Both the position numbers and the translations under genes were made by a program. This document shows positions 26,176 to 34,296 of a stretch of DNA of 64,000 nucleotides, one piece after another (the first letter of the stretch is position 1; every line of letters begins with the position of its first letter). Source of the DNA: Bacteroidales bacterium (GTDB lineage Bacteria; Bacteroidota; Bacteroidia; Bacteroidales; F082); NCBI GenBank assembly GCA_017477425.1, contig JAFUVT010000029.1:124001-188000 (forward strand), in the 5' to 3' direction. Under the pieces are notes generated by a model that saw only the letters and a list, made by a program, of their open reading frames with translations, searched no databases and was not told where the DNA came from.

Positions 26176-26527
26176 GGAAACCATGATACACATCGACGGA
26201 ATTAAGGACGAAATGATTGCGAATAATCTCACACCTTATCGGTTTACGCACCCTGGCGAGATTATCAAAGACGAATTGGAAGACCGTGGCATCTCGCAGC
26301 GCGAGTTTGCTGAGCGTATCGGAATGTCTTATTCCGTGCTCAACGAACTGCTCAATGCCCACCGTCCTCTTACTACCAACACGGCTTTGCTTTTCGAGGC
26401 CGCACTTGGCCTGCCCGCTGATTTATTAATGCGCATCCAAACCAAATACAACCTCCAAACCGCCAGAAAAGACAAGGAAATCATCCGCTGGATGGCGAAG
26501 ATTCGGAATGCGGCGGCTGTGCTGTAG
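26168..26527 (+). CDS. higA: HigA-type antitoxin, HTH XRE family
   Basis: A 119-residue DNA-binding antitoxin. The helix-turn-helix is in HPGEIIKDELEDRGISQREF and continues through RIGMSYSVLNELLN, with the family's 'HPGE' opening. It overlaps higB by eight bases, so the two are translationally coupled. HigA proteins repress their own promoter, here the box at 25817-25849. The N-terminal 30 residues before HPGE are slightly longer than in minimal HigA proteins; an internal ATG at codon 6 could be an alternative start. Confidence 0.85.
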   Translation: MNKETMIHIDGIKDEMIANNLTPYRFTHPGEIIKDELEDRGISQREFAERIGMSYSVLNELLNAHRPLTTNTALLFEAALGLPADLLMRIQTKYNLQTARKDKEIIRWMAKIRNAAAVL

Positions 26528-26622
26528 GATTTCTTTTTCATTTGACATTATCTGACTAATATCTATACTATATGGTGAAAAATCAAACAAAAATCAATAA
26601 AATAAAAGAAAGGAACAAAATT

Positions 26623-27825
26623 ATGAAAAAGAAATTAACACTAATCATGGTGCTTTTCAGCATCATAGCTACTTCTGTAGCTCAAAACCAGATGTGTGAA
26701 AAAAATTTCACACTTGTGGAACAACGCGAAGAACTCCACCCTGAAATTGTTGAAGACTTATCCTTTGATTTTAAACATTTTCAACATCCCAGCCATCCTG
26801 AAAATGGAGCCGTATGCGTCGTTTGGGGGACTCTAAGCACTCTTGAACCATACTCTCAATACCTTTGGGAAGTAGATGAAGAGTTCCTCCCATAGGGAGG
26901 AACTCTTAGTGACCCGTCACTGTATGTTGAATTTCACACTTCCGGTTACCTAAAGGTAACCGTCTGGGACTCCCTTGGGAACTCCGGCACAGACTCCATC
27001 TGGTTCAACATCAAGGACTGGACTGTCCCCATCGATGACTTCACTATGGAGATAGACTCATCCAACCATGCTGTCTTTAGCGGCACAGTCACACCCGAGC
27101 AGACATGGATAGGTATTCTCAGATCGCTTGACACTACCAATTGGATTCAAGTTTATGCTCATCATGTTTCACCAGGACACTGGACATGGCGTGATGAAGA
27201 GGTTCACTTCGGTTTTGACACCATATGGAACTATGCACCATGGTACGTTGATTCCTGCGACAATGAACTATATCCAGAAATGACCCCTGGTATGATGATG
27301 AGTACACAGCCATCCCCTGGTGGCGGTTGGTACCTCACCTTCCACACTGTACTCCAGAGTTCAAAATCTGATGACTATGTCTACCCCATCTTTACCATCG
27401 ACCAAGATGGAGTACGACATCAGCTGTATGATGACTCTGGTGAGCCAGTAATACTACCGGCCTCCGCCAACTCCCTACTACTGAAAAAGCATCCTGATGC
27501 CTATTACCAGGGAGCAGTTGCAAAGCTATCATCAAAAAAAGATGAAGGATACGAGGTTGTTAGTTACTCAAACAAAGTAGTAAATCCTCTACCCGATTCG
27601 GATGATGTATCTGAGTATGAGAATATCGCTACTCCACCCAAAATCTACCCCAATCCCAACAACGGCACCTTCACCGTTGAAGGTACAGGTACTCTGACCA
27701 TAGTAAACATGCTTGGTCAGACCATCCTCCAAAAGGAACTTGATGGAAAAACTCTCATCCATCTTCCATCTGGAGTGTATGTCTCCAAGCTGGGCAACGC
27801 GGTGCAGAAAGTGGTGGTGCGGTAG
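26623..27825 (+). pseudogene. T9SS surface protein gene interrupted by an in-frame TAG
   Basis: A 401-codon frame with a signal peptide (KKKLTLIMVLFSIIATSVAQ) at one end and a T9SS sorting domain (IYPNPNNGTFTVEG ... SGVYVSKLGNAVQKVVVR) at the other. Codon 91 is TAG (26893-26895). Beyond it the same frame continues smoothly (GGTLSDPSLYVEFHTSGYLK) with PKD-like wording, so there is no frameshift. The stop sits in the 3-base loop of a perfect 13-bp hairpin. Either this is a recently broken gene, a sequence error, or a read-through/bypass site. The next gene is a similar but intact surface protein. The region is richer in A and T and uses more relaxed codons than its neighbours, consistent with transfer. 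Confidence 0.7.
26879..26907. repeat. Perfect 13-bp hairpin around the amber codon
   Basis: AAGAGTTCCTCCC, loop ATA, GGGAGGAACTCTT. The TAG occupies the last two loop bases and the first base of the right arm. Two more perfect short dyads follow at 26908-26921 (AGTGAC-CC-GTCACT) and 26942-26960 (GGTTACC-TAAA-GGTAACC). Confidence 0.9.
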
Positions 27826-27845
27826 CCTAAGAAAGGAAATAAAAA

Positions 27846-29387
27846 ATGAAAGATTTAACGAGAATCTTTTTGCTATTTTTTATGATAGCAATAAGCCAAA
27901 TCGGTGTAGCACAAAGGAACGTAATACACCTAACACCTTTGGATTTACCATCTTACGACACCATATGGTTTTGTCAAAATGACGAAATACATATCCATGC
28001 TGTAAATGGATGTACTAACCCATGGTTCATTTGCGATTATGATCAATGTGCATGGGGTTCAACCGAAGTTATTGTAAACTCAGAAACTCCAGGAGTTTAC
28101 TATTATGGTGATGATTGTGAAAACTATTTAGAAAACTGCTGTATCCTCTTCAGCTCCGGCATCCCGCCAACAGAACCATGGACACAAAACACTATGCTAA
28201 AATGTCCAGGCACTCACCACTTACATGCTCAAGAAAATCCACAACCAGATTACACTTATTTGTGGTCAAATGGTGCTACGACTCCATACATCGATATCAC
28301 TTCGCTTGGTACTTATGGAGTCACAGTTACAGATGCTTGTGGAAATTCTATCAGCGATGAAGTAAATATCACCGGAGAATATCCCGAACATGAACCATAT
28401 CTGCCAGAAGTCACATACTTGTGTACTGATGGCACCGTGACACTTGATGCTGGTACAGGATTCACACAATACACTTGGTCAAATGGCGCTCATACTCAGA
28501 GCATCACAGTCAACCAACCTGGAGAATATTGGGTTCAAACAATCAATGAATATGGCTGCGAAGGTTTAGCAAGCACACAAGTTCTATACATGGTCCCACA
28601 ATCCATCGATGAATCAATTCCACTTGTTTCCATCGATACGATAAACATGTCAAATCAGATTATGGTTTCTTGGTCGGCCACAAATCCTTACATCCAAGAA
28701 GTTGCCATCTATCGTGAAGGCCTGACTAATCAATGGAATCAAGTCGGTACAACCGACTATCAAACCGGATACTTCATTGACAATGTAGATGGCTCTGAAA
28801 GATCCTATCGTTACAAACTATCAGCAATCGATATTTGTGACGGACAATCTGAATTAGGCCGTACATATCAATCCATGAACGCTGCCTATCTTGGTCCAGG
28901 TGTGGAATATTGGTGGATTCAATGGACGCCATACAAGATATCTGACATCAATGCAGCCGATTATTACGAACTGTATTCCGTCGACAATCTCCAAGATTTC
29001 AATATCTCACTTGTCGATGCTACAATTGAATACGAAAGTACTCTCGGCTTCTACTATGTCAATCTACCTCACGGAATCCAAGATTCAATCTTCTTTGTCC
29101 AAGCTCATATCAAAAACCAATACGGAGGTGGCACAGTCATGTCCAATTTCGTACAAAACTATGAATTGCTTGACACACAAGAAAACCTGGCAATATCGTT
29201 CAACATCCATCCCAATCCCTCCCGAGGCACGTTCACGGTGGAAGGCATGGGAGTCATGCGCATCGCCAATGTTTTGGGACAAGTCGTCATGGTCAAGGAA
29301 ATCCACGGTAAGGAAACCATCAAATTGCCCCAAGGCCTGTATTTTGTCACGCTCAACGGACAGACGCGGAAGGTCGTGGTGGAATAG
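27846..29387 (+). CDS. Secreted PKD/Ig-like surface protein with T9SS sorting domain
   Basis: A 513-residue exported protein. After the signal peptide (ending GVAQ) it carries at least two immunoglobulin/PKD-like repeats of the gliding-motility-protein style: YTYLWSNGATTPYIDITSLG with YGVTVTDACGN, and FTQYTWSNGAHTQSITVNQP with EYWVQTINEYGCEG. A fibronectin-III-like region follows (VSWSATNPYIQEVAIYREG). It ends in a T9SS domain (IHPNPSRGTFTVEGMG ... LPQGLYFVTLNGQTRKVVVE). It lies 20 bases after the interrupted T9SS gene and shares its AT-rich composition, except that the sorting domain is more GC-rich. Likely an adhesin or matrix component; the ligand is unknown. Confidence 0.8.
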   Translation: MKDLTRIFLLFFMIAISQIGVAQRNVIHLTPLDLPSYDTIWFCQNDEIHIHAVNGCTNPWFICDYDQCAWGSTEVIVNSETPGVYYYGDDCENYLENCCILFSSGIPPTEPWTQNTMLKCPGTHHLHAQENPQPDYTYLWSNGATTPYIDITSLGTYGVTVTDACGNSISDEVNITGEYPEHEPYLPEVTYLCTDGTVTLDAGTGFTQYTWSNGAHTQSITVNQPGEYWVQTINEYGCEGLASTQVLYMVPQSIDESIPLVSIDTINMSNQIMVSWSATNPYIQEVAIYREGLTNQWNQVGTTDYQTGYFIDNVDGSERSYRYKLSAIDICDGQSELGRTYQSMNAAYLGPGVEYWWIQWTPYKISDINAADYYELYSVDNLQDFNISLVDATIEYESTLGFYYVNLPHGIQDSIFFVQAHIKNQYGGGTVMSNFVQNYELLDTQENLAISFNIHPNPSRGTFTVEGMGVMRIANVLGQVVMVKEIHGKETIKLPQGLYFVTLNGQTRKVVVE

Positions 29388-29395
29388 AAACCATC

Positions 29396-30022
29396 CTATT
29401 GCACCACAGCCTCTTCGTAAAACTGTCGCCGCTGTTCCCTGTTGACCTTGTATTTCCTGTATCGTCCCGTGACGAGGTCGCAGTCGTACAACGCCTGAAT
29501 CTGCGATACGAAAAGCCTTGAATAACAGCGCGATTGCCACATTTGCTTTTCCATCATGAAAGCGATGATTTGACTGATTTGGTCGGCATCCAGGTCTTCC
29601 TTGGTGAAGACGAACAAGTCAAACTCCTGGAAATCACCGTAAAAGCCATTGTTCACCTTGTCCATCTTGATTTCGAGGATGCGCTTCATTGGCAAGGCCA
29701 GCGACCAATACTCGTACTCGTTGCGCCCGACGAGGCTACCGTCGCCCAAGCCGTAGGCATAGCCGCTCTTGTCGATTTGGCGCAGGTCGGCGCTGTTCAC
29801 CTCCACCACTTCCTGGCCCGCCATCTCGTTCACCAAGGCGTTGGCCACGTTCTTGTTCTCGCGGATGGCACGCGTCACCTCAATGCCGATGCCCAGCGCA
29901 TCGTCCTGCAAATCAGGACGGTCTCGGTTCTCCAGGTGGGCATAATGCTCGCCCAGCAAGGTCGCTAACGAAACCATCGCATAGCGCTCAAAGAAACAAG
30001 TATCGAACTTCGGGGACTGCAT
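29396..30022 (-). CDS. Conserved hypothetical protein
   Basis: A 208-residue soluble protein I do not recognise. It has no signal peptide or membrane span. Blocks that look structured are DALGIGIEVTRAIRENKNVA and QMWQSRCYSRLFVSQIQALYDCD; the C-terminus is basic (RYRKYKVNREQRRQFYEE). The ATG at 30022 was chosen because a promoter core (TACCTTTGC, 30037-30045) covers the upstream alternative start. It lies just downstream of radA on the same strand but with its own promoter in the gap. The block 'IGIEVT(R/T)A' recalls restriction-endonuclease-like strands, but I cannot assign a nuclease motif. Confidence 0.6.
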   Translation of the reverse strand: MQSPKFDTCFFERYAMVSLATLLGEHYAHLENRDRPDLQDDALGIGIEVTRAIRENKNVANALVNEMAGQEVVEVNSADLRQIDKSGYAYGLGDGSLVGRNEYEYWSLALPMKRILEIKMDKVNNGFYGDFQEFDLFVFTKEDLDADQISQIIAFMMEKQMWQSRCYSRLFVSQIQALYDCDLVTGRYRKYKVNREQRRQFYEEAVVQ

Positions 30023-30036
30023 GGCGCTTATTTTTT

Positions 30037-30045
30037 GCAAAGGTA
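30037..30045 (-). promoter_or_regulatory. Promoter core for the hypothetical gene at 29396
   Basis: Minus-strand TACCTTTGC, 14 bases before the ATG at 30022. Confidence 0.6.
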
Positions 30046-30057
30046 CGCATTTTCCCT

Positions 30058-31434
30058 TTACCCAAACAACTCCGCCCCCAATTCATACACCGAAGCCACA
30101 GGCACAATCTGAATCTTAAACCGTTTGGTATCCAAGCCTTTGGCATTGTATTTCGAGATGAAAATCTTCTCAAAGCCCAATTTGTCGGCTTCGGCGATGC
30201 GGGCCTCGATGCGCGTCACGGCACGGATTTCGCCCGACAAGCCTACTTCTGCGGCAAAGGCATAACGAGACGGAATGGGAAAATCGGCGTTGGAAGAAAG
30301 CACGGCGGCGATGACGGCCAAATCGATGGCAGGGTCGTCCACGCGCATGCCGCCTGCGATGTTGAGGAACACGTCTTTTATCGAGAGTTTGAAGCCAGCG
30401 CGTTTCTCCAACACGGCCAACAGCATATTCATCCTTCGGATGTCGAAGCCCGTGGCAGAGCGTTGCGGGGTGCCGTAGGCAGCGCTGCTCACCAAGGCCT
30501 GCGTCTCGATGAGCATCGGACGCTGGCCTTCCATGGTGGCGGCGATGGCGATGCCGCTCACCTCCTCGTCGCGTTGCGAGAGCAGGATTTCGCTGGGGTT
30601 AGTCACTTCGCGGAGGCCTGAGGCGTTCATCTCGAAGATACCCAACTCCGAGGCCGACCCGAAGCGGTTCTTGATGGTGCGCAGGATGCGGAAACCATAG
30701 TGGCGGTCGCCCTCAAACTGAAGGACCGTATCGACGATGTGCTCCAGAATCTTCGGTCCGGCGATGCTGCCGTCCTTGGTGATGTGGCCAATGAGGAACA
30801 CTGGCACCTGATACGCCTTGGCGATTTTGTTCATCTCGGCGGCCGTCTCGCGGATTTGAGAGATGCTGCCCGCCGTGGCGTCAACGAAGGGCGACTCGAG
30901 CGTCTGGATGGAGTCGACGACCACGATGTCGGGCTGCACGTTCTTGAAGTGCTTCAGGATTTCTTGCGTGTTGGTCTCGGTGAGTATGAGGCAGTCGGTG
31001 TTGTGGATGCCGATGCGCTCGGCGCGCATCTTGATTTGGGTCTGGCTCTCCTCGCCGGAGATGTAAAGCACCTTTCTGCCCGCCAGTTGCAAAGCCGTTT
31101 GCAGCAGCAAGGTCGATTTGCCGATGCCAGGCTCGCCGCCCACGAGGGTGAGCGAGCCAAGCACGAGTCCACCGCCAAGCACGCGGTTGAGTTCCTCGTA
31201 AGGCAGGATGATGCGTTGCTCTTTGGCGTTGGTGATTTCGTTGATAGGCACGGGGAAGGCACTGTCCATCTCCAAACCCACGGTCTTTTTCACCGATTTG
31301 GCGTCTTTTCCGGTGACGACGGTCTGCTCCGTGCAGGTGTTCCACGCGCCGCAGGCGGGGCATTTGCCGAACCATTTCGGCGACTCGTTTCCACATTCCT
31401 TGCAGAAAAAGGCGGTTTTCTCTTTTGCTGGCAT
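30058..31434 (-). CDS. radA: DNA repair protein RadA
   Basis: A 458-residue RecA-like branch-migration helicase. Domain order: N-terminal zinc finger (FFCKECGNESPKWFGKCPACG), RecA core with Walker A GGEPGIGKSTLL, the RadA-specific TIKNRFGSASELGIFEM motif, and a Lon-protease-like C-terminal domain (KDVFLNIAGGMRVDDPAIDL). The ATG at 31434 precedes the zinc finger directly; an upstream extension would cross the promoter at 31452. It is divergent from the exported protein gene at 31527. All key residues look intact. Confidence 0.95.
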   Translation of the reverse strand: MPAKEKTAFFCKECGNESPKWFGKCPACGAWNTCTEQTVVTGKDAKSVKKTVGLEMDSAFPVPINEITNAKEQRIILPYEELNRVLGGGLVLGSLTLVGGEPGIGKSTLLLQTALQLAGRKVLYISGEESQTQIKMRAERIGIHNTDCLILTETNTQEILKHFKNVQPDIVVVDSIQTLESPFVDATAGSISQIRETAAEMNKIAKAYQVPVFLIGHITKDGSIAGPKILEHIVDTVLQFEGDRHYGFRILRTIKNRFGSASELGIFEMNASGLREVTNPSEILLSQRDEEVSGIAIAATMEGQRPMLIETQALVSSAAYGTPQRSATGFDIRRMNMLLAVLEKRAGFKLSIKDVFLNIAGGMRVDDPAIDLAVIAAVLSSNADFPIPSRYAFAAEVGLSGEIRAVTRIEARIAEADKLGFEKIFISKYNAKGLDTKRFKIQIVPVASVYELGAELFG

Positions 31435-31451
31435 AATCGTCCTATTTGTCC

Positions 31452-31460
31452 GCAAAAATA
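31452..31460 (-). promoter_or_regulatory. Promoter core for radA
   Basis: Minus-strand TATTTTTGC, 17 bases before the radA start. Confidence 0.6.
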
Positions 31461-31500
31461 ATAAAAACCGCAAAAAGCGCCCTACTTTCCGAAATTTTAA

Positions 31501-31508
31501 TACCTTTG
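31501..31508 (+). promoter_or_regulatory. Promoter core for the exported protein gene at 31527
   Basis: TACCTTTG followed by TCG, 18 bases before the ATG; divergent from the radA promoter. Confidence 0.6.
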
Positions 31509-31526
31509 TCGCCAAATACTTCGCCT

Positions 31527-32243
31527 ATGAAGCATCGTCTACTCACACTGCTCCTTATGATTCTCACGCTGCCGCTGTTTGCGCAACAGGGCGACGTGGT
31601 GCTGTGTGAGGGCTTCTTCAACCCTTGGCTTGAAGAGGGCTGGGACGCGAAGGGCGACGACTGGGTGGTGTGGTATATCTCCAACACAGCCTTCGCTGGA
31701 GGCAAGCCGCGCGAGATGCAGATGTATCCCGACTTCAACTTCGAGGGCACTTCGCGACTCGTTACCCCCATAGTGGAGCTCAATAAATATGATTACATCA
31801 ACTTCCAGTTCAATCACGCTCTCGAAGCCACGCAAGGCGAACTCGATGTGCGCATCGGCATCGGCATTTCGGAGAATGGCGAGGATTGGGAAAGCATCTG
31901 GGAGGACACGGTGCACGGCAGCATCGCGCAAAGCCAATACCTGCTCACTTTCGACATGGAGGAATGGCCCACCAAGGCGCCGCAGTTTTGCCTTTATTTC
32001 ACGGGGCACGGTGCCTATGTCACCAGCTGGTTCATCGACAACGTCATTGTTTACGCTTCGAAGAAAAACAAATACGGCGACATCGAGGACAGCGACCAAA
32101 ACGGTTTTGTGGCCTCGCGCTCTCACATCCTCAGCCTGAAAGGTCCATCGGCGGGAACGGTGACGCCTTTCGCCAAGATGAAGAAGTCGAAAAACAAATT
32201 CTCTAAGATTGTGGAAGGCCGACGTGGCCGAAGAAGAAGATGA
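31527..32243 (+). CDS. Exported hypothetical protein with jelly-roll-like body and basic tail
   Basis: A 238-residue protein with a signal peptide (KHRLLTLLLMILTLPLFAQ). The body (WDAKGDDWVVWYISNTAFAGG, ELNKYDYINFQFNHALEA, and a final SWFIDNVIVYAS) resembles the MAM/concanavalin-like beta-sandwich regions found in many T9SS surface proteins of Bacteroidetes. Instead of a recognisable sorting domain it ends in a lysine/arginine-rich tail (KKSKNKFSKIVEGRRGRRRR). The tail could bind nucleic acid or anionic glycans, or be disordered. It ends five bases before the convergent recJ stop. Confidence 0.6.
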   Translation: MKHRLLTLLLMILTLPLFAQQGDVVLCEGFFNPWLEEGWDAKGDDWVVWYISNTAFAGGKPREMQMYPDFNFEGTSRLVTPIVELNKYDYINFQFNHALEATQGELDVRIGIGISENGEDWESIWEDTVHGSIAQSQYLLTFDMEEWPTKAPQFCLYFTGHGAYVTSWFIDNVIVYASKKNKYGDIEDSDQNGFVASRSHILSLKGPSAGTVTPFAKMKKSKNKFSKIVEGRRGRRRR

Positions 32244-32248
32244 GGTTT

Positions 32249-34033
32249 TTACAGCTCTTCCTGGAACTTGATGTCCTTCACGTTGAGTTGAAGGTTGGTC
32301 TTGCCTTGCCAGGTGTTGTATTCCAGATGATAACAGATGCTGAAAGGTTCGCCGGTGTGGATACGATTGAAGAGGTCGCCTTTCTGGAAAGCGATGCCTG
32401 AGAACGGCGGGATGCCTTGTTCCGCATCGCCGTCTTGGGTGACGGTGAGTTTCAGGTGGCGATGACCGCCCACAGGACGCGAGCCGCCTGCGTCAATGAC
32501 GTTGTCCGTCCAGAAAATGGGGGCCATGTTGCCTGGACCGAAAGGTGCAAACTGGTTGAGGATGCGCATGAACTTGGCCGTGATGTCGCTGAACTTGATC
32601 TTCAAGTCCACCTCGAGCTCGGGCACAAAGTCCTCGTCCACCAGGTGCTCGCTGACGTAGGCCTCGAAGCGACGGCGGAACTCGGGCAGGTTCTCGGGTC
32701 TCATCGAAAGGCCGGCAGCGTATTTGTGGCCACCAAAGTGCTCCAACAGGTCGGAACAGTTGTCGATGGCGTCATAGATGTCAAAACTCTTAATGGAACG
32801 CGCCGATCCGGTGATAAGGCCATTGGCACGAGTCAGGACAATGGTGGGCCTATAATAATAATCGGTGAGGCGTGACGCCACGATGCCGATGACGCCACGA
32901 TGCCAACGCTCGTTGAAGACCACAGTGCTCTTGGCTTCCTTCAGTTGTGGATCGTCTGCAATCATGCCGAGGGCTTCTTCGGTGATGCGGTTGTCGAATT
33001 CGCGGCGCTCGTCGTTGAGGTCGTTGATGGAAGCCGCCAGTTTTTCGGCATGTTCCTTCTTTTCGGCGATGAGCAGGCGCACCGAGTCGGAGGCCTTGGC
33101 GATACGGCCTGCAGCGTTGATGCGCGGCCCGATGAGGAAGACCAAATCGCTGATGGTCAGCTCTCTGGTCAACACGTTTTCGTCTTCGTCGAGTTGGTCT
33201 TCGTCGCGACGATAGATGTTGGCATGTTGCAGGATGGCCTCGATGCCCGGGCGTGGTTTCTTGTTGAGCTGCTTCAGGCCGAAATAAGCCAACACGCGGT
33301 TTTCGCCCGTGATGGGCACAATGTCGGCAGCGATGCTCACGGCCAGCAGGTCGAGCAGGTCATACACCTCCTCAATGGTTCCCAACCCCTTCATGGACAG
33401 GGCGGTCACCAGCTTGAAGCCCACGCCGCAGCCTGAGAGCTCGTCGTAAGGATAGTGGCAGTCGGGGCGCTTGGCATCAAGCACGGCCACAGCGTTCGGG
33501 ATGACATCGCCGGCGCGGTGATGGTCGCAGATGATGAAGTCGACGCCACGGCTGTTAGCATATTCGATGCGTTCCACGGCCTTGATGCCGCAGTCGAGGG
33601 CAATCACCAACTTGAAGCCGTTATCTGCCGCATAATCAATGCCTTTGATGGAGATGCCGTAGCCTTCCTCATAGCGGTCGGGAATGTAAAACTCAATTTT
33701 TTTCTTCTTGAAGAACGGTTTGAGATAGGTGTAGACCACCGCCACGGCAGTCGTGCCGTCCACGTCATAGTCACCGTAGACGAGCACCTTTTCGTTCTCG
33801 TTGATGGCACGCAACACGCGATCGACAGCCTTGTCCATGTCCTTCATCAGGAAGGGATCGTGCAGCTGCGAGAGCGAGGGACGGAAGAACGTTTTGGCCT
33901 CTTCGTAGTTGGTAATTCCGCGTTGGACAAGCAAAGTGGCAAGGTTCTCGTCAATATTGAGAACCTTGGAGATCTCAGCAACTTGCTGAGCATCAACTTG
34001 TTGATGAATAATCCACTTCGTTTCCATTCGCAT
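32249..34033 (-). CDS. recJ: Single-stranded-DNA-specific exonuclease RecJ
   Basis: A 594-residue 5'-3' exonuclease of the DHH phosphoesterase family, used in recombination and mismatch repair. Motif I is VYGDYDVDGTTAV, motif II LVIALDCGI and motif III the DHH box IICDHHRAGD. Further on are the DHHA1 region with FNERWHRGVIGIVASRL and GRINAAGRIAKASDS-type sequence (GPRINAAGRI). The start is either the ATG at 34033 or the one two codons later; no ribosome-binding site decides between them. Length and motifs are normal. It is convergent with the exported protein gene at 31527. Confidence 0.95.
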   Translation of the reverse strand: MRMETKWIIHQQVDAQQVAEISKVLNIDENLATLLVQRGITNYEEAKTFFRPSLSQLHDPFLMKDMDKAVDRVLRAINENEKVLVYGDYDVDGTTAVAVVYTYLKPFFKKKKIEFYIPDRYEEGYGISIKGIDYAADNGFKLVIALDCGIKAVERIEYANSRGVDFIICDHHRAGDVIPNAVAVLDAKRPDCHYPYDELSGCGVGFKLVTALSMKGLGTIEEVYDLLDLLAVSIAADIVPITGENRVLAYFGLKQLNKKPRPGIEAILQHANIYRRDEDQLDEDENVLTRELTISDLVFLIGPRINAAGRIAKASDSVRLLIAEKKEHAEKLAASINDLNDERREFDNRITEEALGMIADDPQLKEAKSTVVFNERWHRGVIGIVASRLTDYYYRPTIVLTRANGLITGSARSIKSFDIYDAIDNCSDLLEHFGGHKYAAGLSMRPENLPEFRRRFEAYVSEHLVDEDFVPELEVDLKIKFSDITAKFMRILNQFAPFGPGNMAPIFWTDNVIDAGGSRPVGGHRHLKLTVTQDGDAEQGIPPFSGIAFQKGDLFNRIHTGEPFSICYHLEYNTWQGKTNLQLNVKDIKFQEEL

Positions 34034-34157
34034 AATTTTGAACTTGTAAAAATAAAGAAAAATCCAATGCGCCAAATCGGAAAATGAAAATAAAATTCTT
34101 ATTACCTGTATGACGTTCGTTTACAAAGGGTTAAGACTTCAATTTTTTTCAACCTTA

Positions 34158-34180
34158 CTGACAACCTGCCTTTTTGTCAG
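34158..34180. promoter_or_regulatory. Inverted repeat in the purH upstream region
   Basis: CTGACA at 34158-34163 and TGTCAG at 34175-34180 form a 6-bp dyad about 80 bases upstream of the purH promoter core. Together with the surrounding AT-rich 200-base gap it may be an operator; no known riboswitch consensus is recognised. Confidence 0.35.
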
Positions 34181-34235
34181 ACAGGCGACATCCGAAAATT
34201 GTTGAAATCTTTGTTCAAAAAAAATCATTTTGCCT

Positions 34236-34267
34236 CTTGCGCGGTTTCTAGATTTTTGATATTCTTG
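34236..34267 (+). promoter_or_regulatory. Promoter of purH
   Basis: CTTG at about 34236-34239 and TATTCTTG at 34260-34267, separated by about 20 bases, resemble the Bacteroidetes -33/-7 pair and lie 30 bases before the TTG start. Confidence 0.55.
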
Positions 34268-34296
34268 CATTTTTAAACCAATAATCTTTTTGAGCT

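Noticed and set aside
26893..26895. Genome-wide reassignment of TAG, or pyrrolysine insertion
   Set aside because: mnmA, rhaB and other genes here end at TAG where their families end, and no pyl genes are visible, so any read-through would have to be local.
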